Source of the DNA: Alloascoidea africana
Taxonomy: Eukaryota > Ascomycota > Alloascoideomycetes > Alloascoideales > Alloascoideaceae
Assembly (NCBI GenBank): GCA_030581615.1
Contig: JAKTTT010000035.1
Coordinates: forward strand, 174,781 to 238,780
Length of the DNA stretch: 64,000 nt
Direction of reading: 5' to 3'
The notes below the pieces were generated by a model that was not told the origin of the DNA, made no database searches, and was given only the letters and a program-made list of their open reading frames with translations. Shown piece by piece: positions 46,549 through 55,999 of this stretch. The first letter of the stretch is position 1. The number at the start of each line of letters is the position of its first letter. The position numbers were made by a program, and so were the translations under genes.

Positions 46549-47646
46549 ATGGCATCTGCGATTCCTGGACCGATTCCGCTTCCCGAGTCCCGCTATGATC
46601 TCAGCACGTACTGGGGCCGAGTGAAGCACTGCGCAGAAGTCTCTGATCCAAGGTAGGCTTGTAACGGATGTGTCATTTCTTGGGGAAGACCCGAACTAAC
46701 AGGATTCGGTAGGATGCTTTTCAACACGACCAAACAGATTTTGGACGCCAAGCAGTTGATTTTTCAGTATAAGAATGGGTCCGAGAAGAGACCAGAGATG
46801 ACCCCGGAGCTGTGGCATGCGAAAAAGGTGCTCGATTCTGCTTTGCATCCCGATACAGGAGAGCCTGTGCTGCTTCCTTTCCGAATGTCTTCTTATGTGC
46901 TCTCGAATCTGGTGGTCACAGTGGGGATGCTGACCCCAAACATGCAAACGACGGGCACGCTTTTTTGGCAGGTTGCAAACCAGTCTTTGAACGTTGCGAT
47001 AAACACTGCAAATGCCAACAAGAGCCACCCGTTGAGCACCAAACAGCTGGTGATCAACTATTTTGCTGCAGTAGGCGCCTCTTGCTCGGTCGCGCTCGGG
47101 CTGAACTCGCTTGTACCCAGGCTGAACCGTGTGGGTCCAACGGCCAAGAAAGTGCTTGGCCGGATGGTTCCGTTTGCTGCTGTCGTCAGCGCTGGCGTCG
47201 TGAATGTGTTTCTGATGCGCAGCGAGGAGATCAAAAAGGGCATCTCAGTGTTCCAACCTCCGGGCGATGGACATGGCGATGGACATGGCGATGGGGCCGA
47301 CCAGGACCACACCCAGCCCGTGGGGACGTCCAAGCGGGCAGCGCTCTACGCGGTCGGCGAAACGGCCTTGTCCAGGGTGATCAACGCGACGCCCATCATG
47401 GTGATTCCGCCGCTGATTCTTCTTCGTCTTCAGAACGGCATTCTGAAGAAGAGAGGAAACCTCGCGGTGACTCTCACCAACATTGGCCTGATAACGGCCA
47501 CCAGCTTCGCCGTGCTGCCCTTTGCCCTGGGCGTGTTTCCCCAACGGCGCGTTATCAGCGTGGACCTGCTAGAGGCAAAATTCCACGGCCTGAAGGATCG
47601 AAACGGGAATCCAGTTACTCATGTCATGTTTAACAGAGGAATGTAA
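46549..47646 (+). CDS. FSF1: Sideroflexin, mitochondrial amino-acid carrier (one intron)
   Basis: Exon 1 46549-46652, intron 46653-46712 (donor GTAGGC, branch ACTAAC, acceptor GGTAG), exon 2 46713-47646: 345 aa. The join gives VSDPR-MLFNTTKQ, the sideroflexin DPR box that the ATG at 46714 would remove. Family motifs follow: PFRMSSYVLSNLVVTVGMLTPN, then a Gln-Asn-rich helix (WQVANQSLNVAINTANAN), VGRxVPFAAV-type helix, and NATPIMVIPPLILLRLQ. Sideroflexins are five-helix inner-membrane proteins; human SFXN1 imports serine for one-carbon metabolism. An insert of three GDGH repeats (about 47266-47297) sits in a loop. Codons are markedly more G/C-ending than in neighbouring genes. Confidence 0.92.
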
Positions 47647-47686
47647 ATATACACTTGTCTTATATACACATAGAATAAGAATATAG

Positions 47687-48142
47687 CTAACCCATCCAAG
47701 ATGCTCTCTGAAGAAGCCGCCGGTGGGCCTTGAGAACGGCCCCCACGCTGTAGAAAAAGGGAACCAGCCCTTCCTCGCCAGCGTTCCAAGCCGATTTGCA
47801 CACGAAGCGGTAGACGCGACGGCCCAGGTCGAGATGGCGCTCCGGGGTGCCGCGATGAAAGAGGCCATGGCTGCGAGAAGGTAGCCCGTGGCCGGCCGCG
47901 CACTCCTGGGGCATTCTATACACGAAATAGTCCCCATTCTTGTCGGTCAGATCCCGGTGGACTCGGTGGACCAGGTGTGAGTGCAAGGGCGGCAGCATCG
48001 ATCTCGATCTCGCTCCTGGTCTCGATCTCGGTCTGCGCGCGGGACCTGAAACGGAGGATGGCTGCCGGTGAGAAGAGCACGATCGGAGCAGTTTTTTCAG
48101 TCTTCGCGAAGCCGTTTTGTGAGGAATGGGCAGGTCTCTCAT
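47687..48142 (-). CDS. Unknown small basic protein in GC-rich island
   Basis: From ATG 48142 the product is 151 aa; an inner ATG at 47998 would give 103 aa. I recognise no family. The evidence that it is real is codon use: in this frame nearly every third position is G or C (for example CTG GTC CAC CGG GAT CTG ACC GAC AAG), the same bias as FSF1 next door, and the two other minus frames lack this. The N-terminal part is Arg/Ser-rich and could be a mitochondrial presequence. The rest contains DKNGDYFVYRMPQEC and VYRFVCKSAWNAGEEGLVPFF. It is convergent with FSF1 (40 bp between stops) and divergent from the methyltransferase (86 bp), a very tight fit. Confidence 0.55.
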   Translation of the reverse strand: MRDLPIPHKTASRRLKKLLRSCSSHRQPSSVSGPARRPRSRPGARSRSMLPPLHSHLVHRVHRDLTDKNGDYFVYRMPQECAAGHGLPSRSHGLFHRGTPERHLDLGRRVYRFVCKSAWNAGEEGLVPFFYSVGAVLKAHRRLLQRASWMG

Positions 48143-48228
48143 CTCATGGAGTTTTGTTTGTGTATTTTGGACCTTGGGACCCTTAAATACTAACCTCCTT
48201 TTCCAGACGAGTCTCCCCCACAAGGAAG

Positions 48229-49875
48229 ATGGATCACCACCAACACCGACCATCCAACCTCTTTCGTACTCTGCTGCCCAATCCCAGTCTCTCTCGCCCA
48301 GATCCCTCCAGCCCTCGCTTCCATTTCCGCTCCCGCATACTCTCATCTCCCTCCACCTCTTCCTGGTCCTACTGTGCCACCCAACTCTCGGTCCTCTTCG
48401 CCCTGTACTCTTTCGTCCTCCCGATCCGAATACAGGAACATTGGATTACCCAGCTTCTTTTCACCCTCATATTTATGAGACTGTTGCTTGACACGAGCTT
48501 TGGTCGCTGGTTATTGCAACATTTGAGCAAGTTTTCGAGCTCTCCGATCCCAGCAATGAATTCATCTGAGGAAGGAGCACATATGGTCCTGGGGAAGCAT
48601 GACAGGATGGAGTTACTTGGAGCGATCTACGCTTTGGAAAGCTACACCGAAAAGTCTCTAGCTTCGAACGATCGGCATAGAAGGCTTTTCTACAAAATGA
48701 GCAAGCGTCATCAAGAATGGGCAAACTCGATTCCGCTGAGTGACCAAATTCCTCAGCTTCGAAACCCAACAGAGAGAAGACCTGAAAAAAACGCATACCT
48801 TGCGAAAATCAATGGCGTGGACAATGCAATCCATGAAAACTCAAAGCTCTTATTGAATATTGCAAAGCTGGCAAAACAAGAGTTCAAAGTCCAGGATTTT
48901 GAACTTTCCTCCCTCTATCTTCGCTCGGAAAGAAAACATATACCCGAAAACTACCAAGTTGTTGAAACTCTGGGCCATTTTGTGAGAGACTGGTGGGCTC
49001 CTCGGTCTCTTGAAGCATCAAACGGTACCACCTGCCTTGGCTTGAACGATGAGATAAAAGTTCTTGTGGAGTATGTTAAAGCGCAACTGGAAAAGCACTA
49101 TCCTGCTGAAACCACAGATCGAAGCAAAATACGTGTCATCATCCCAGGCAGTGGAGTAGGCCGAGTTGCGCATGAAGTGGCTACTATGGGCGGTTGGGGC
49201 ACTGTTGAAGCTGTCGAGCTCTCCTGGCTGATGCATCTTTCCAATAGATTTGTCTACCAAGACGGTTATAGGCCAAGCACAACCGATACCGAAGAACAGA
49301 AAGAAGAGTATCCTTTGTATCCTTACGTTTCAAACTACTCTAATCATCTGGCCACAAAGGACCAGTTTCGAAGAATGCCATTTAAAAGGCTTTCTTCAAA
49401 GCCTTCAAATCTCAAGATTCGAAACTACAATTTTATACATTACACTTCCGCAAAAAGTGACGGAGGCGAGAAGGGTGTAGCCAAGTATGAAACCACAGTA
49501 GTCGTTTCTGTATTCTTTATCGATACCGCCCAAAACTTGCTGGAGTATATTGAGACCATCGGTTCACTTGTTGCAGGCAAGAAAAATCAGAAAAGTGGCA
49601 TTTGGATCAATGCTGGACCTTTGAAATACGGTACAGCCCCAAGAGTGGAGTTTACTTTTGAAGAACTACTAGATATTCTAAAGATTGACGGGTGGAAGGT
49701 ACAACTAAACCCACCTAAACCTACACTACTTTCTGGGACAAACACCGATGCTCAAAAACAACGACAAAAAAGAGCAGGGCTTTTAGGATATGGGAGTTAT
49801 TTAGGAGATGAACTGAGTCTTTGGGGAGGCGAATATGGGATTGTTGGGTTTGTAGCAACAAAGTCTGGAGTTTAG
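48229..49875 (+). CDS. Carnosine N-methyltransferase-like protein (N2227 family)
   Basis: This 548-aa protein belongs to the N2227/CARNMT1 family of SAM-dependent methyltransferases (human CARNMT1, yeast YNL092W), which methylate histidine-containing targets. The family domain starts near residue 118 (KHDRMELLGAIYALESY). The SAM motif is VIIPGSGVGRVAHEVATMG, followed by EAVELSWLMHLSNRFV. Later motifs are FFIDTAQNLLEYIETIGSLV and GIWINAGPLKYG. The C-terminus (WGGEYGIVGFVATKSG) is typical. The first ~109 residues are unusual: Ser/Pro-rich, then two hydrophobic stretches (ATQLSVLFALYSFVLPI and LLFTLIFMRLLL). An inner ATG at 48556 gives a 439-aa protein of normal family length, so the N-terminal extension may be a true membrane anchor or untranslated. 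Confidence 0.82.
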   Translation: MDHHQHRPSNLFRTLLPNPSLSRPDPSSPRFHFRSRILSSPSTSSWSYCATQLSVLFALYSFVLPIRIQEHWITQLLFTLIFMRLLLDTSFGRWLLQHLSKFSSSPIPAMNSSEEGAHMVLGKHDRMELLGAIYALESYTEKSLASNDRHRRLFYKMSKRHQEWANSIPLSDQIPQLRNPTERRPEKNAYLAKINGVDNAIHENSKLLLNIAKLAKQEFKVQDFELSSLYLRSERKHIPENYQVVETLGHFVRDWWAPRSLEASNGTTCLGLNDEIKVLVEYVKAQLEKHYPAETTDRSKIRVIIPGSGVGRVAHEVATMGGWGTVEAVELSWLMHLSNRFVYQDGYRPSTTDTEEQKEEYPLYPYVSNYSNHLATKDQFRRMPFKRLSSKPSNLKIRNYNFIHYTSAKSDGGEKGVAKYETTVVVSVFFIDTAQNLLEYIETIGSLVAGKKNQKSGIWINAGPLKYGTAPRVEFTFEELLDILKIDGWKVQLNPPKPTLLSGTNTDAQKQRQKRAGLLGYGSYLGDELSLWGGEYGIVGFVATKSGV

Positions 49876-50901
49876 TCATCATTAAAATAGATTTTGGCTT
49901 CTCATTCGAATGGATTTGTGATTACAAAAACGAAAAAGAAACTTAAACGAGGTTTGTTCCAGCTAAGTGTTCGTGACTGAGTGTAAAAATTGATGTTGTA
50001 ATTATTTACTCGAATATTGAAATTTTGGTAAACTTGAAACTTATGGCAAGAATTTGTCCAGAGAAGTGAGAGTTTTGACATTGAGCTGTTGTAAAAAGAT
50101 AGGACAATTATAACAGCCTACACTTTTGCCCTATTCAGATAATGCGTCAAAAATTTAACAATCTCTTGGGTTACACTCTTGTCCAGACTATCTTGTACCA
50201 TCTCTAAAATTGGTATACTTTTCATCTTAACAAACTGCAACATAAATAGTAGATCAATTTTTTTAAAGCAGCAAAGTCTGAGATCAGAATTAATGTCTAA
50301 ACTTTTCTTTTCAATAGTGATTTTTTCTGAGTTATGAATCATAAAAAATGCTAAAGCTTGTTCACCATTTTAAGGGTTCTTTACATATTTTGTATAGATC
50401 GTGTGCCTTTCACATAACATTGTTGCTAGAAACAAGTTTTGTACCTCTATTTCAAAAGTTCTGATCAATTATACATTGTGTCAACACAATGTGCGACTGC
50501 AGTCTCAAAGTTTTTCTGAAAAGTTTGCCCAAGTCATAAGGACACCCATACCGTGAAAAAAATTACCGTTCTGGGTTTCCAAGTGTATGGCAGCCAACAG
50601 ACATCTCAAACTTATCTAAAAACTTACCACGCTCATGATAAAATTTGGGTCAAGGCTTACACAAAGTAAAAGCAATCGAAATAGTTTATCTCCTATATGC
50701 CACATTGGAGAAAAACAGCAAGAGCTGCATTCCAATCGATAACATAACTTTTAGATGACAAAAAAACTGTACATCACTCTTTTGGAGTATGTGCCATTAT
50801 AATCCTGTTCGTGATTGATTATCTTCATCTCTAATCTAAGACATAACAAAATCAAATGGCTTTGTTCAGTAATCTATTATTGTGAATCAATTTCAAATAT
50901 C
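49876..50901. other. Convergent intergenic region
   Basis: About 1.0 kb of AT-rich DNA between the 3' ends of the methyltransferase and the repeat-peptide precursor. Only short frames; nothing supportable. Confidence 0.45.
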
Positions 50902-51993
50902 CTAGGCTTCGGGATCTCGTTTACCAACATCAATAACAAAACCATTCGAAACTCGTTTCGGGTCGGCTTCGGGATCTCTCTTGTCAACATCAATAACAAA
51001 ACCTTTAGAGATACGCTTGGGATCGGCTTCGGGATCTCTCTTGTCAACATCAATAACAAAACCTTTAGAGATACGCTTGGGATCGGCTTCGGGATCTCTC
51101 TTGTCAACATCAATAACAAAACCTTTAGAGATACGCTTGGGATCGGCTTCGGGATCTCTCTTGTCAACATCAATAACAAAACCTTTAGAGATACGCTTGG
51201 GATCGGCTTCGGGATCTCTCTTGTCAACATCAATAACAAAACCTTTAGAGATACGCTTGGGATCGGCTTCGGGATCTCTCTTGTCAACATCAATAACAAA
51301 ACCTTTAGAGATACGCTTGGGATCGGCTTCGGGATCTCGTTTACCAACATCAATAACAAAACCTTTAGAGATACGCTTGGGATCGGCTTCGGGATCTCGT
51401 TTACCAACATCAATAACAAAACCATTCGAAACTCGTTTCGGGTCGGCCTCGGGATCTCTCTTTCCTAGATCAATAACAAAACCATTCGAAACTCGTTTCG
51501 GGTCGGCCTCGGGATCTCTCTTGTCAACATCAATAACAAAACCTTTAGAGATACGCTTGGGATCGGCTTCGGGATCTCGTTTACCAACATCAATAACAAA
51601 ACCATTCGAAACTCGTTTCGGGTCGGCCTCGGGATCTCTCTTTCCTAGATCAATAACAAAACCATTCGAAACTCGTTTCGGGTCGGCCTCGGGATCTCTC
51701 TTGTCAACATCAATAACAAAACCTTTAGAGATACGCTTGGGATCGGCTTCGGGATCTCGTTTACCAACATCAATAACAAAACCATTCGAAACTCGTTTCG
51801 GGTCGGCCTCGGGATCTCTCTTTCCTAGATCAATAACAAAACCTTTAGAGATACGCTTTGGATCGGCTTCGGGATCTCTCTTGTCAACATCGATTACGTG
51901 CGCATCACCGAAAACATCATTTGGTAAAGGCGCCGCAAAGGCGATAGTGGCAAAAAGGAAGATGGTTGCTGTTGAAAATCTCATGATAAACAA
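50902..51993 (-). CDS. Secreted Kex2-processed repeat-peptide precursor
   Basis: The 363-aa protein starts with a signal peptide (FSTATIFLFATIAFA, cleavage near residue 20) and a short pro-region ending in HVIDVDKR at residue 39. Then come sixteen perfect-length 20-residue units, each DPEADPKR plus a 12-mer ending in KR, and a last DPEA before the stop. The 12-mer has three main forms: ISKGFVIDVDKR, VSNGFVIDVGKR and VSNGFVIDLGKR. Lys-Arg pairs are Kex2 sites, so secretion should yield about 16 decapeptides such as ISKGFVIDVD after Kex1 trimming. The spacer DP-EA-DP resembles the dipeptides removed by Ste13-type aminopeptidases in alpha-factor maturation. No cysteine, Trp, CAAX box or GPI tail. 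It has the layout of fungal KEP proteins (pheromones, repellents, Ece1-type), but I do not recognise the peptide; function is unknown. The inner ATG at 51984 is an alternative start. Confidence 0.88.
   Translation of the reverse strand: MFIMRFSTATIFLFATIAFAAPLPNDVFGDAHVIDVDKRDPEADPKRISKGFVIDLGKRDPEADPKRVSNGFVIDVGKRDPEADPKRISKGFVIDVDKRDPEADPKRVSNGFVIDLGKRDPEADPKRVSNGFVIDVGKRDPEADPKRISKGFVIDVDKRDPEADPKRVSNGFVIDLGKRDPEADPKRVSNGFVIDVGKRDPEADPKRISKGFVIDVGKRDPEADPKRISKGFVIDVDKRDPEADPKRISKGFVIDVDKRDPEADPKRISKGFVIDVDKRDPEADPKRISKGFVIDVDKRDPEADPKRISKGFVIDVDKRDPEADPKRISKGFVIDVDKRDPEADPKRVSNGFVIDVGKRDPEA
50905..51876 (-). repeat. Sixteen tandem 60-bp coding repeats
   Basis: Exactly 60 bp per unit with no length variation. 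Six adjacent units near the C-terminus are identical or nearly so (50957-51316 region). Two copies of a three-unit, 180-bp super-repeat (ISK-VD, VSN-LG, VSN-VG) lie in the N-terminal half. The pattern indicates recent unequal exchange, so unit number should vary between strains. Confidence 0.9.
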
Positions 51994-53514
51994 TTTTGTT
52001 GAAGTTTAAGGGCTGAATTTGTAGATATCGACTCCAAGGAAATTCAAATGAAGAGCCAGCTTCTCTGATTCAAATAAACAAGCTCAGCTCACCGGGACGT
52101 CTTGAACAATTAGTAAAATGATGGGAACAATGGACCTCTTTATTGTGTCGATTCAAAGCTGCTAGAGCTTTTTCGTCTGCACCCGATGAGGTATCAAAGT
52201 TCCATCAAAAGGGGCAACCTGACACAAAACGTCCACTTAAGGAGATTATATCACGTGAATTGTAACTTGTCATTATTCTGGCAAGGAGGCACAGGTAGCG
52301 GCTCGACTTGGATGAGAATGGCAGGCCAGAAAAGTAGCCATACGCGGAGAGACGAGCAATAAAACTAGGCAATCTGCCAGATCAGTGTTTCTCCTACGAT
52401 TACTAACAGTCGTGGACTGAGCGAGTAGCACAGTTCTGTTCGCTAGATTTTTGAGTGAAAAACGGAAGAGCCCGACGAAAGGAACAACGAAACAAAAGTA
52501 TCTCTAACTAGCTCATTAAACAGAGAGACTACAAGGTTTGATAGCAATGGCGAGATCTAAACCATTACGGTCAAGCCAAAGCCTGATACAGGAGAAATAC
52601 GCGTTTGATTCCACTCCTGAGCAATCGCTCGGTGGCTCCGCAGCTTAGGGAGAAAAATGTGAAACTCTGTCATTCGTGGGATAAACCTTCTCGACCGGGG
52701 GTATCAAAGCATTAGCGATGGGAAAAAGCTTCATCTAGGTTCAAGAAATGACGTACCCAAATGGTACTCCCATTAAATACCCAGTTGCTGGAACAGATAT
52801 TTTCAAACCAACCCCTATCGTTCTGATACTCATTTTTTGGCATTTGCATTTAGGTATGTAAACACCCCCGGCCTCCTTTTGTATTGAAAGTGTAGATCTT
52901 GGATTGTGATCGCTATTGTGGTATGGTAAAATCTTCGACGCTTCAGTTCTTTATCCAAGATTTCTCGAGCAGAAGGCACTCTAAAATCTAAGTAACGAGG
53001 TCAATATAAATAGAAAACAGAGGCTTGGGTTTAAACCGTAGAATCAGAGCAAAAATAAATGCTAAACACATTCATTAATTCTGCTTATTCTAACCCTTTG
53101 CAATAGCTCTCGCCCCAGGTTTCAGAGTGAACGGCATACAGAACATTCATGTTTGCTATACCTGAGACAGCTTTTGCTGCTCTGGCTTTTGCAAAAGAAT
53201 CAGCGACTCATACCAATCCAGTAAATTACAACCAAAAGAGGCGATGATGGATGAGTTGATTCAGCCATATGAACTTCCTATCCATTCATATTCTTTTCGA
53301 TCTTAAGCGCCATCTAAGAGACTCATATTCCGTTTATTTCTCTTTTGATACTTATATTTTTGGGCTTACAAACGTCCTAGTATTGTCCAAGAAACTCGAT
53401 TCTAATAAGAAATGCTCATCTGGTTGCACAAAGAAAATCTTAAAACATTTGTTACATTTAGATTAGAATACTCACAGAAAAATGTAATTATACTATACTC
53501 TATTTGCCATACAC
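51994..53514. other. Intergenic region, precursor promoter and RPN8 3' flank
   Basis: About 1.5 kb. The left part must be the promoter of the repeat-peptide gene (minus strand). It includes a forkhead-like GTAAACA near 52857 followed by CCCCC. A 65-codon frame at 53269-53466 has no recognisable features. I see no tRNA. Confidence 0.4.
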
Positions 53515-54591
53515 TTATTTTTTATCTTTCTTAACAGTTTCATCTTCTTTTGAGTCTTTAGAAGCATCTACCTCTTCTTTTTCCTTCTTGTTTTCCCCAG
53601 AATTACTGCTCTCAACCGCGGCTTTCTTGTTTGCAATCTTATTCTCAATCAAGTCATGGAAGGCGATGATGGCTCTAACTAGAGAACTTATGTATACAAT
53701 CATTAGTTCATCATTTGATTTGGTGGTAAACACTGATGACAAGAGGCCCTCATCAGCTCTTTCGGATCCTTGAGATGCTGGATTTGTGGCCACAAGCAAA
53801 TCAGGTATGCTTGTTGGGGTAAAAAGGTTTGGAAGAAGATTAAAAACATCCTGCAGACGTCCCAAAATAACATTGTTAATGGGAAGCTCGCCGTCAAGCA
53901 CCTTCTGAAGGTAATTGGCTATTCCATGAAGTCGATGATGTAGACCTTGTAAAGAATTCAATTGGGTCGTGATTCTTGTTGAGAGAGATCCCGCAGCCTG
54001 GTCCCTTACGTCCCGCAGTAGGTGCTCAACTCCAATCTCTTCTGCTTCTTCAGCCTCAATGATGGAGGGAATGTGTACAAACGTCTTTGAAGTAGAGGTA
54101 CCATCATCTTTGATCTCTTCAATGGCAAAGTAAGCATCCGTAGGTATTCCCACATCTTTCGGTTGTACATCCACAATTACTAGGAGCGGGTGAGGGGTGT
54201 ATCTCTTGAACAATTCGTTAATCTGGAGGTCTGAGGCACGTAGCTTAGGCCCCGAATGGTACCAACCAATGAGCTTCTCCTTGGCATTTATCTTTTTGAA
54301 CATGTCTCCCATTGACTCGATAAAATTATGATCTAAAAACCACACTGATGGATTTTTTTCATCCTCTTCGAAAGGAATCGCGAAACTGTTCGCCACCCGT
54401 ATGATTGAGCCTGTGTTGTCGCCTAAAAGAACACCAACAACCCTCTTTTTTGTGTCTTTTGCTGTTCGGTTATAATGATCAACCACAGACAATAGAACCA
54501 GGGGAGCAATTGAAACTGTCCTTTCGAGAAGACTGGTTTCTGTCGCAGCAGTTGTAGTTGTAGTTGATGGCGTAGTCGTGGCAGTTGGCAT
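53515..54591 (-). CDS. RPN8: 26S proteasome regulatory subunit Rpn8
   Basis: This 358-aa protein is the inactive MPN-domain partner of the Rpn11 deubiquitinase in the proteasome lid. The MPN domain spans about residues 24-160. The metalloprotease motif is degenerate: [17 protein letters not shown] has HxG where active enzymes have HxH, exactly as in known Rpn8. Matches by recall include [31 protein letters not shown] and VEHLLRDV. The C-terminal helices that bind Rpn11 and the lid bundle are present, and the protein ends in a Lys/Glu-rich tail ([14 protein letters not shown]). The Thr-rich first 18 residues are not conserved. Head-to-head with GPN2 across 233 bp; I found no PACE element (GGTGGCAAA) there. 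Confidence 0.95.
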   Translation of the reverse strand: MPTATTTPSTTTTTAATETSLLERTVSIAPLVLLSVVDHYNRTAKDTKKRVVGVLLGDNTGSIIRVANSFAIPFEEDEKNPSVWFLDHNFIESMGDMFKKINAKEKLIGWYHSGPKLRASDLQINELFKRYTPHPLLVIVDVQPKDVGIPTDAYFAIEEIKDDGTSTSKTFVHIPSIIEAEEAEEIGVEHLLRDVRDQAAGSLSTRITTQLNSLQGLHHRLHGIANYLQKVLDGELPINNVILGRLQDVFNLLPNLFTPTSIPDLLVATNPASQGSERADEGLLSSVFTTKSNDELMIVYISSLVRAIIAFHDLIENKIANKKAAVESSNSGENKKEKEEVDASKDSKEDETVKKDKK

Positions 54592-54824
54592 AGTGTCGGA
54601 GCTCAGATGTCAAATCTGTGGATGAAAAAAAAAAGTTAACCTAATGGCCTTTGGAACTAGATGTATTGGAAAAACAACAAATGCAATCCTTTCTAAAGCA
54701 ATCTTGTAAGGAATACAATTGCTTAATGAGCCAGCGTTGACAAGTTCAAGGAAGTAAAAGCCCGTTCTCAAATATACGCACATGCCTTCTCAGCATCGGC
54801 TCGCTCCAAGAAGCTTGCCATAAC

Positions 54825-55859
54825 ATGTCGTTCGGCCAGGTCGTTATAGGCCCTCCGGGAGCCGGCAAGTCCACATATTGCTTTGGAATGCATCAGTTTT
54901 TGTCAGCAATAGGAAGAAAATCCTCAGTAATAAACCTAGATCCGGCAAACGATAGAACGAACTATGACTGTGCTCTGGATATCCGCGATTTTGTCACTCT
55001 AGAAGAGGTAATGAATGATCAGAATCTGGGACCTAATGGAGGCATAATGTACGCGATGGAAGAGATCGAAGCATCTATAGACGTTTTTGTGGAACGAGTC
55101 AAGGCGCTGGGAAAACACGAGTACCTGATATTCGACTGCCCTGGCCAAGTCGAGCTGTTCACTCATCACTCATCATTGCAACAAATATTCAAGAAGCTGA
55201 CCCATTTAGACTATAGACTGGTTGTAGTTGGGCTGGTCGATTCCATATATTTAACGTCTCCCTCTCAATATGTCTCTGTGATACTGCTTGCTCTGAGAAC
55301 AATGATGATGCTTGATCTGCCACATGTGAATGTGTTTAGTAAAATCGATTTACTAGCCGGCTATGGCAAACTCGATATGAATCTGGAATTCTATACTGAG
55401 ACTCAAGACCTCACCCATTTAGAGCCGCTATTAGAAAAAGAATCAAATACTGTTTTAGGAAAAAAGTATGTCGCCTTGACAAAAGCAATCGCAGAGTTGG
55501 TCAGTGATTTTGGACTGGTCTCTTTTGAGGTGCTTTCAATCGAAGATAAACAGTCGATGATTTCGCTTTTGTCAGTACTGGATAAAGCCAACGGCTACGT
55601 ATTTGGGGCAGCAGAGATTGGTGGTGATGCTGTCTGGGCAGAAGCTACGCGGCAAGGCGGGTATCAAAATGCATCCGTCGATATACAAGAACGGTGGATA
55701 GACAACAAAGAGCTCTACGATCGGGAGGAGGAGAGAAAAAGGGAGGAGAAAATAAAAGAAGCTCAAGAGCTTAACAAACCAATGTCCGCAGATGATGAAT
55801 GGGAAAGCGCATTGAGGGAATGGGAATCAGAGCATATCGTAAAGTTGCAAAAGAGTTGA
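54825..55859 (+). CDS. GPN2: GPN-loop GTPase 2
   Basis: This 344-aa protein is a GPN-loop GTPase, a family that acts with Npa3/GPN1 in assembly and nuclear import of RNA polymerases II and III. The P-loop is GPPGAGKST (residues 9-17). The family-defining Gly-Pro-Asn loop is at residues 69-71 (LGPNGG). Switch II reads YLIFDCPGQVELFTHH, and NVFSKIDLL contains the SKxD base-recognition motif. The C-terminal extension is helical and highly charged (REEERKREEKIKEAQELNK). The length matches Gpn2 (347 aa in S. cerevisiae) rather than Gpn1 or Gpn3. It shares a 233-bp divergent promoter with RPN8. Confidence 0.94.
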   Translation: MSFGQVVIGPPGAGKSTYCFGMHQFLSAIGRKSSVINLDPANDRTNYDCALDIRDFVTLEEVMNDQNLGPNGGIMYAMEEIEASIDVFVERVKALGKHEYLIFDCPGQVELFTHHSSLQQIFKKLTHLDYRLVVVGLVDSIYLTSPSQYVSVILLALRTMMMLDLPHVNVFSKIDLLAGYGKLDMNLEFYTETQDLTHLEPLLEKESNTVLGKKYVALTKAIAELVSDFGLVSFEVLSIEDKQSMISLLSVLDKANGYVFGAAEIGGDAVWAEATRQGGYQNASVDIQERWIDNKELYDREEERKREEKIKEAQELNKPMSADDEWESALREWESEHIVKLQKS

Positions 55860-55999
55860 GAGCGTTTGTTCGAAAACCGACTTGATTAAAAGCATGAGTT
55901 TCTCACAACAGTATAACTATCAGTGAACTTGGAGTGTGTTTAAAGAGGACACAAAAAGTGGAAAAGTATTACCCTAAAAGTAGTCGTTCCAAACTTGTT

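Noticed and set aside
46812-47633. Second long plus frame of 273 codons over FSF1
   Set aside because: Out-of-frame shadow produced by the high GC of FSF1; no family features.
47569-47937. Alternative minus-strand frames over the 151-aa gene
   Set aside because: Their third codon positions lack the G/C bias that marks the chosen frame.
50815-52009. Long plus-strand and second minus-strand open frames across the 60-bp repeats
   Set aside because: A stop-free 60-bp unit is open in several frames by repetition alone. Only the minus frame at 50902-51993 has a signal peptide and ordered KR sites.
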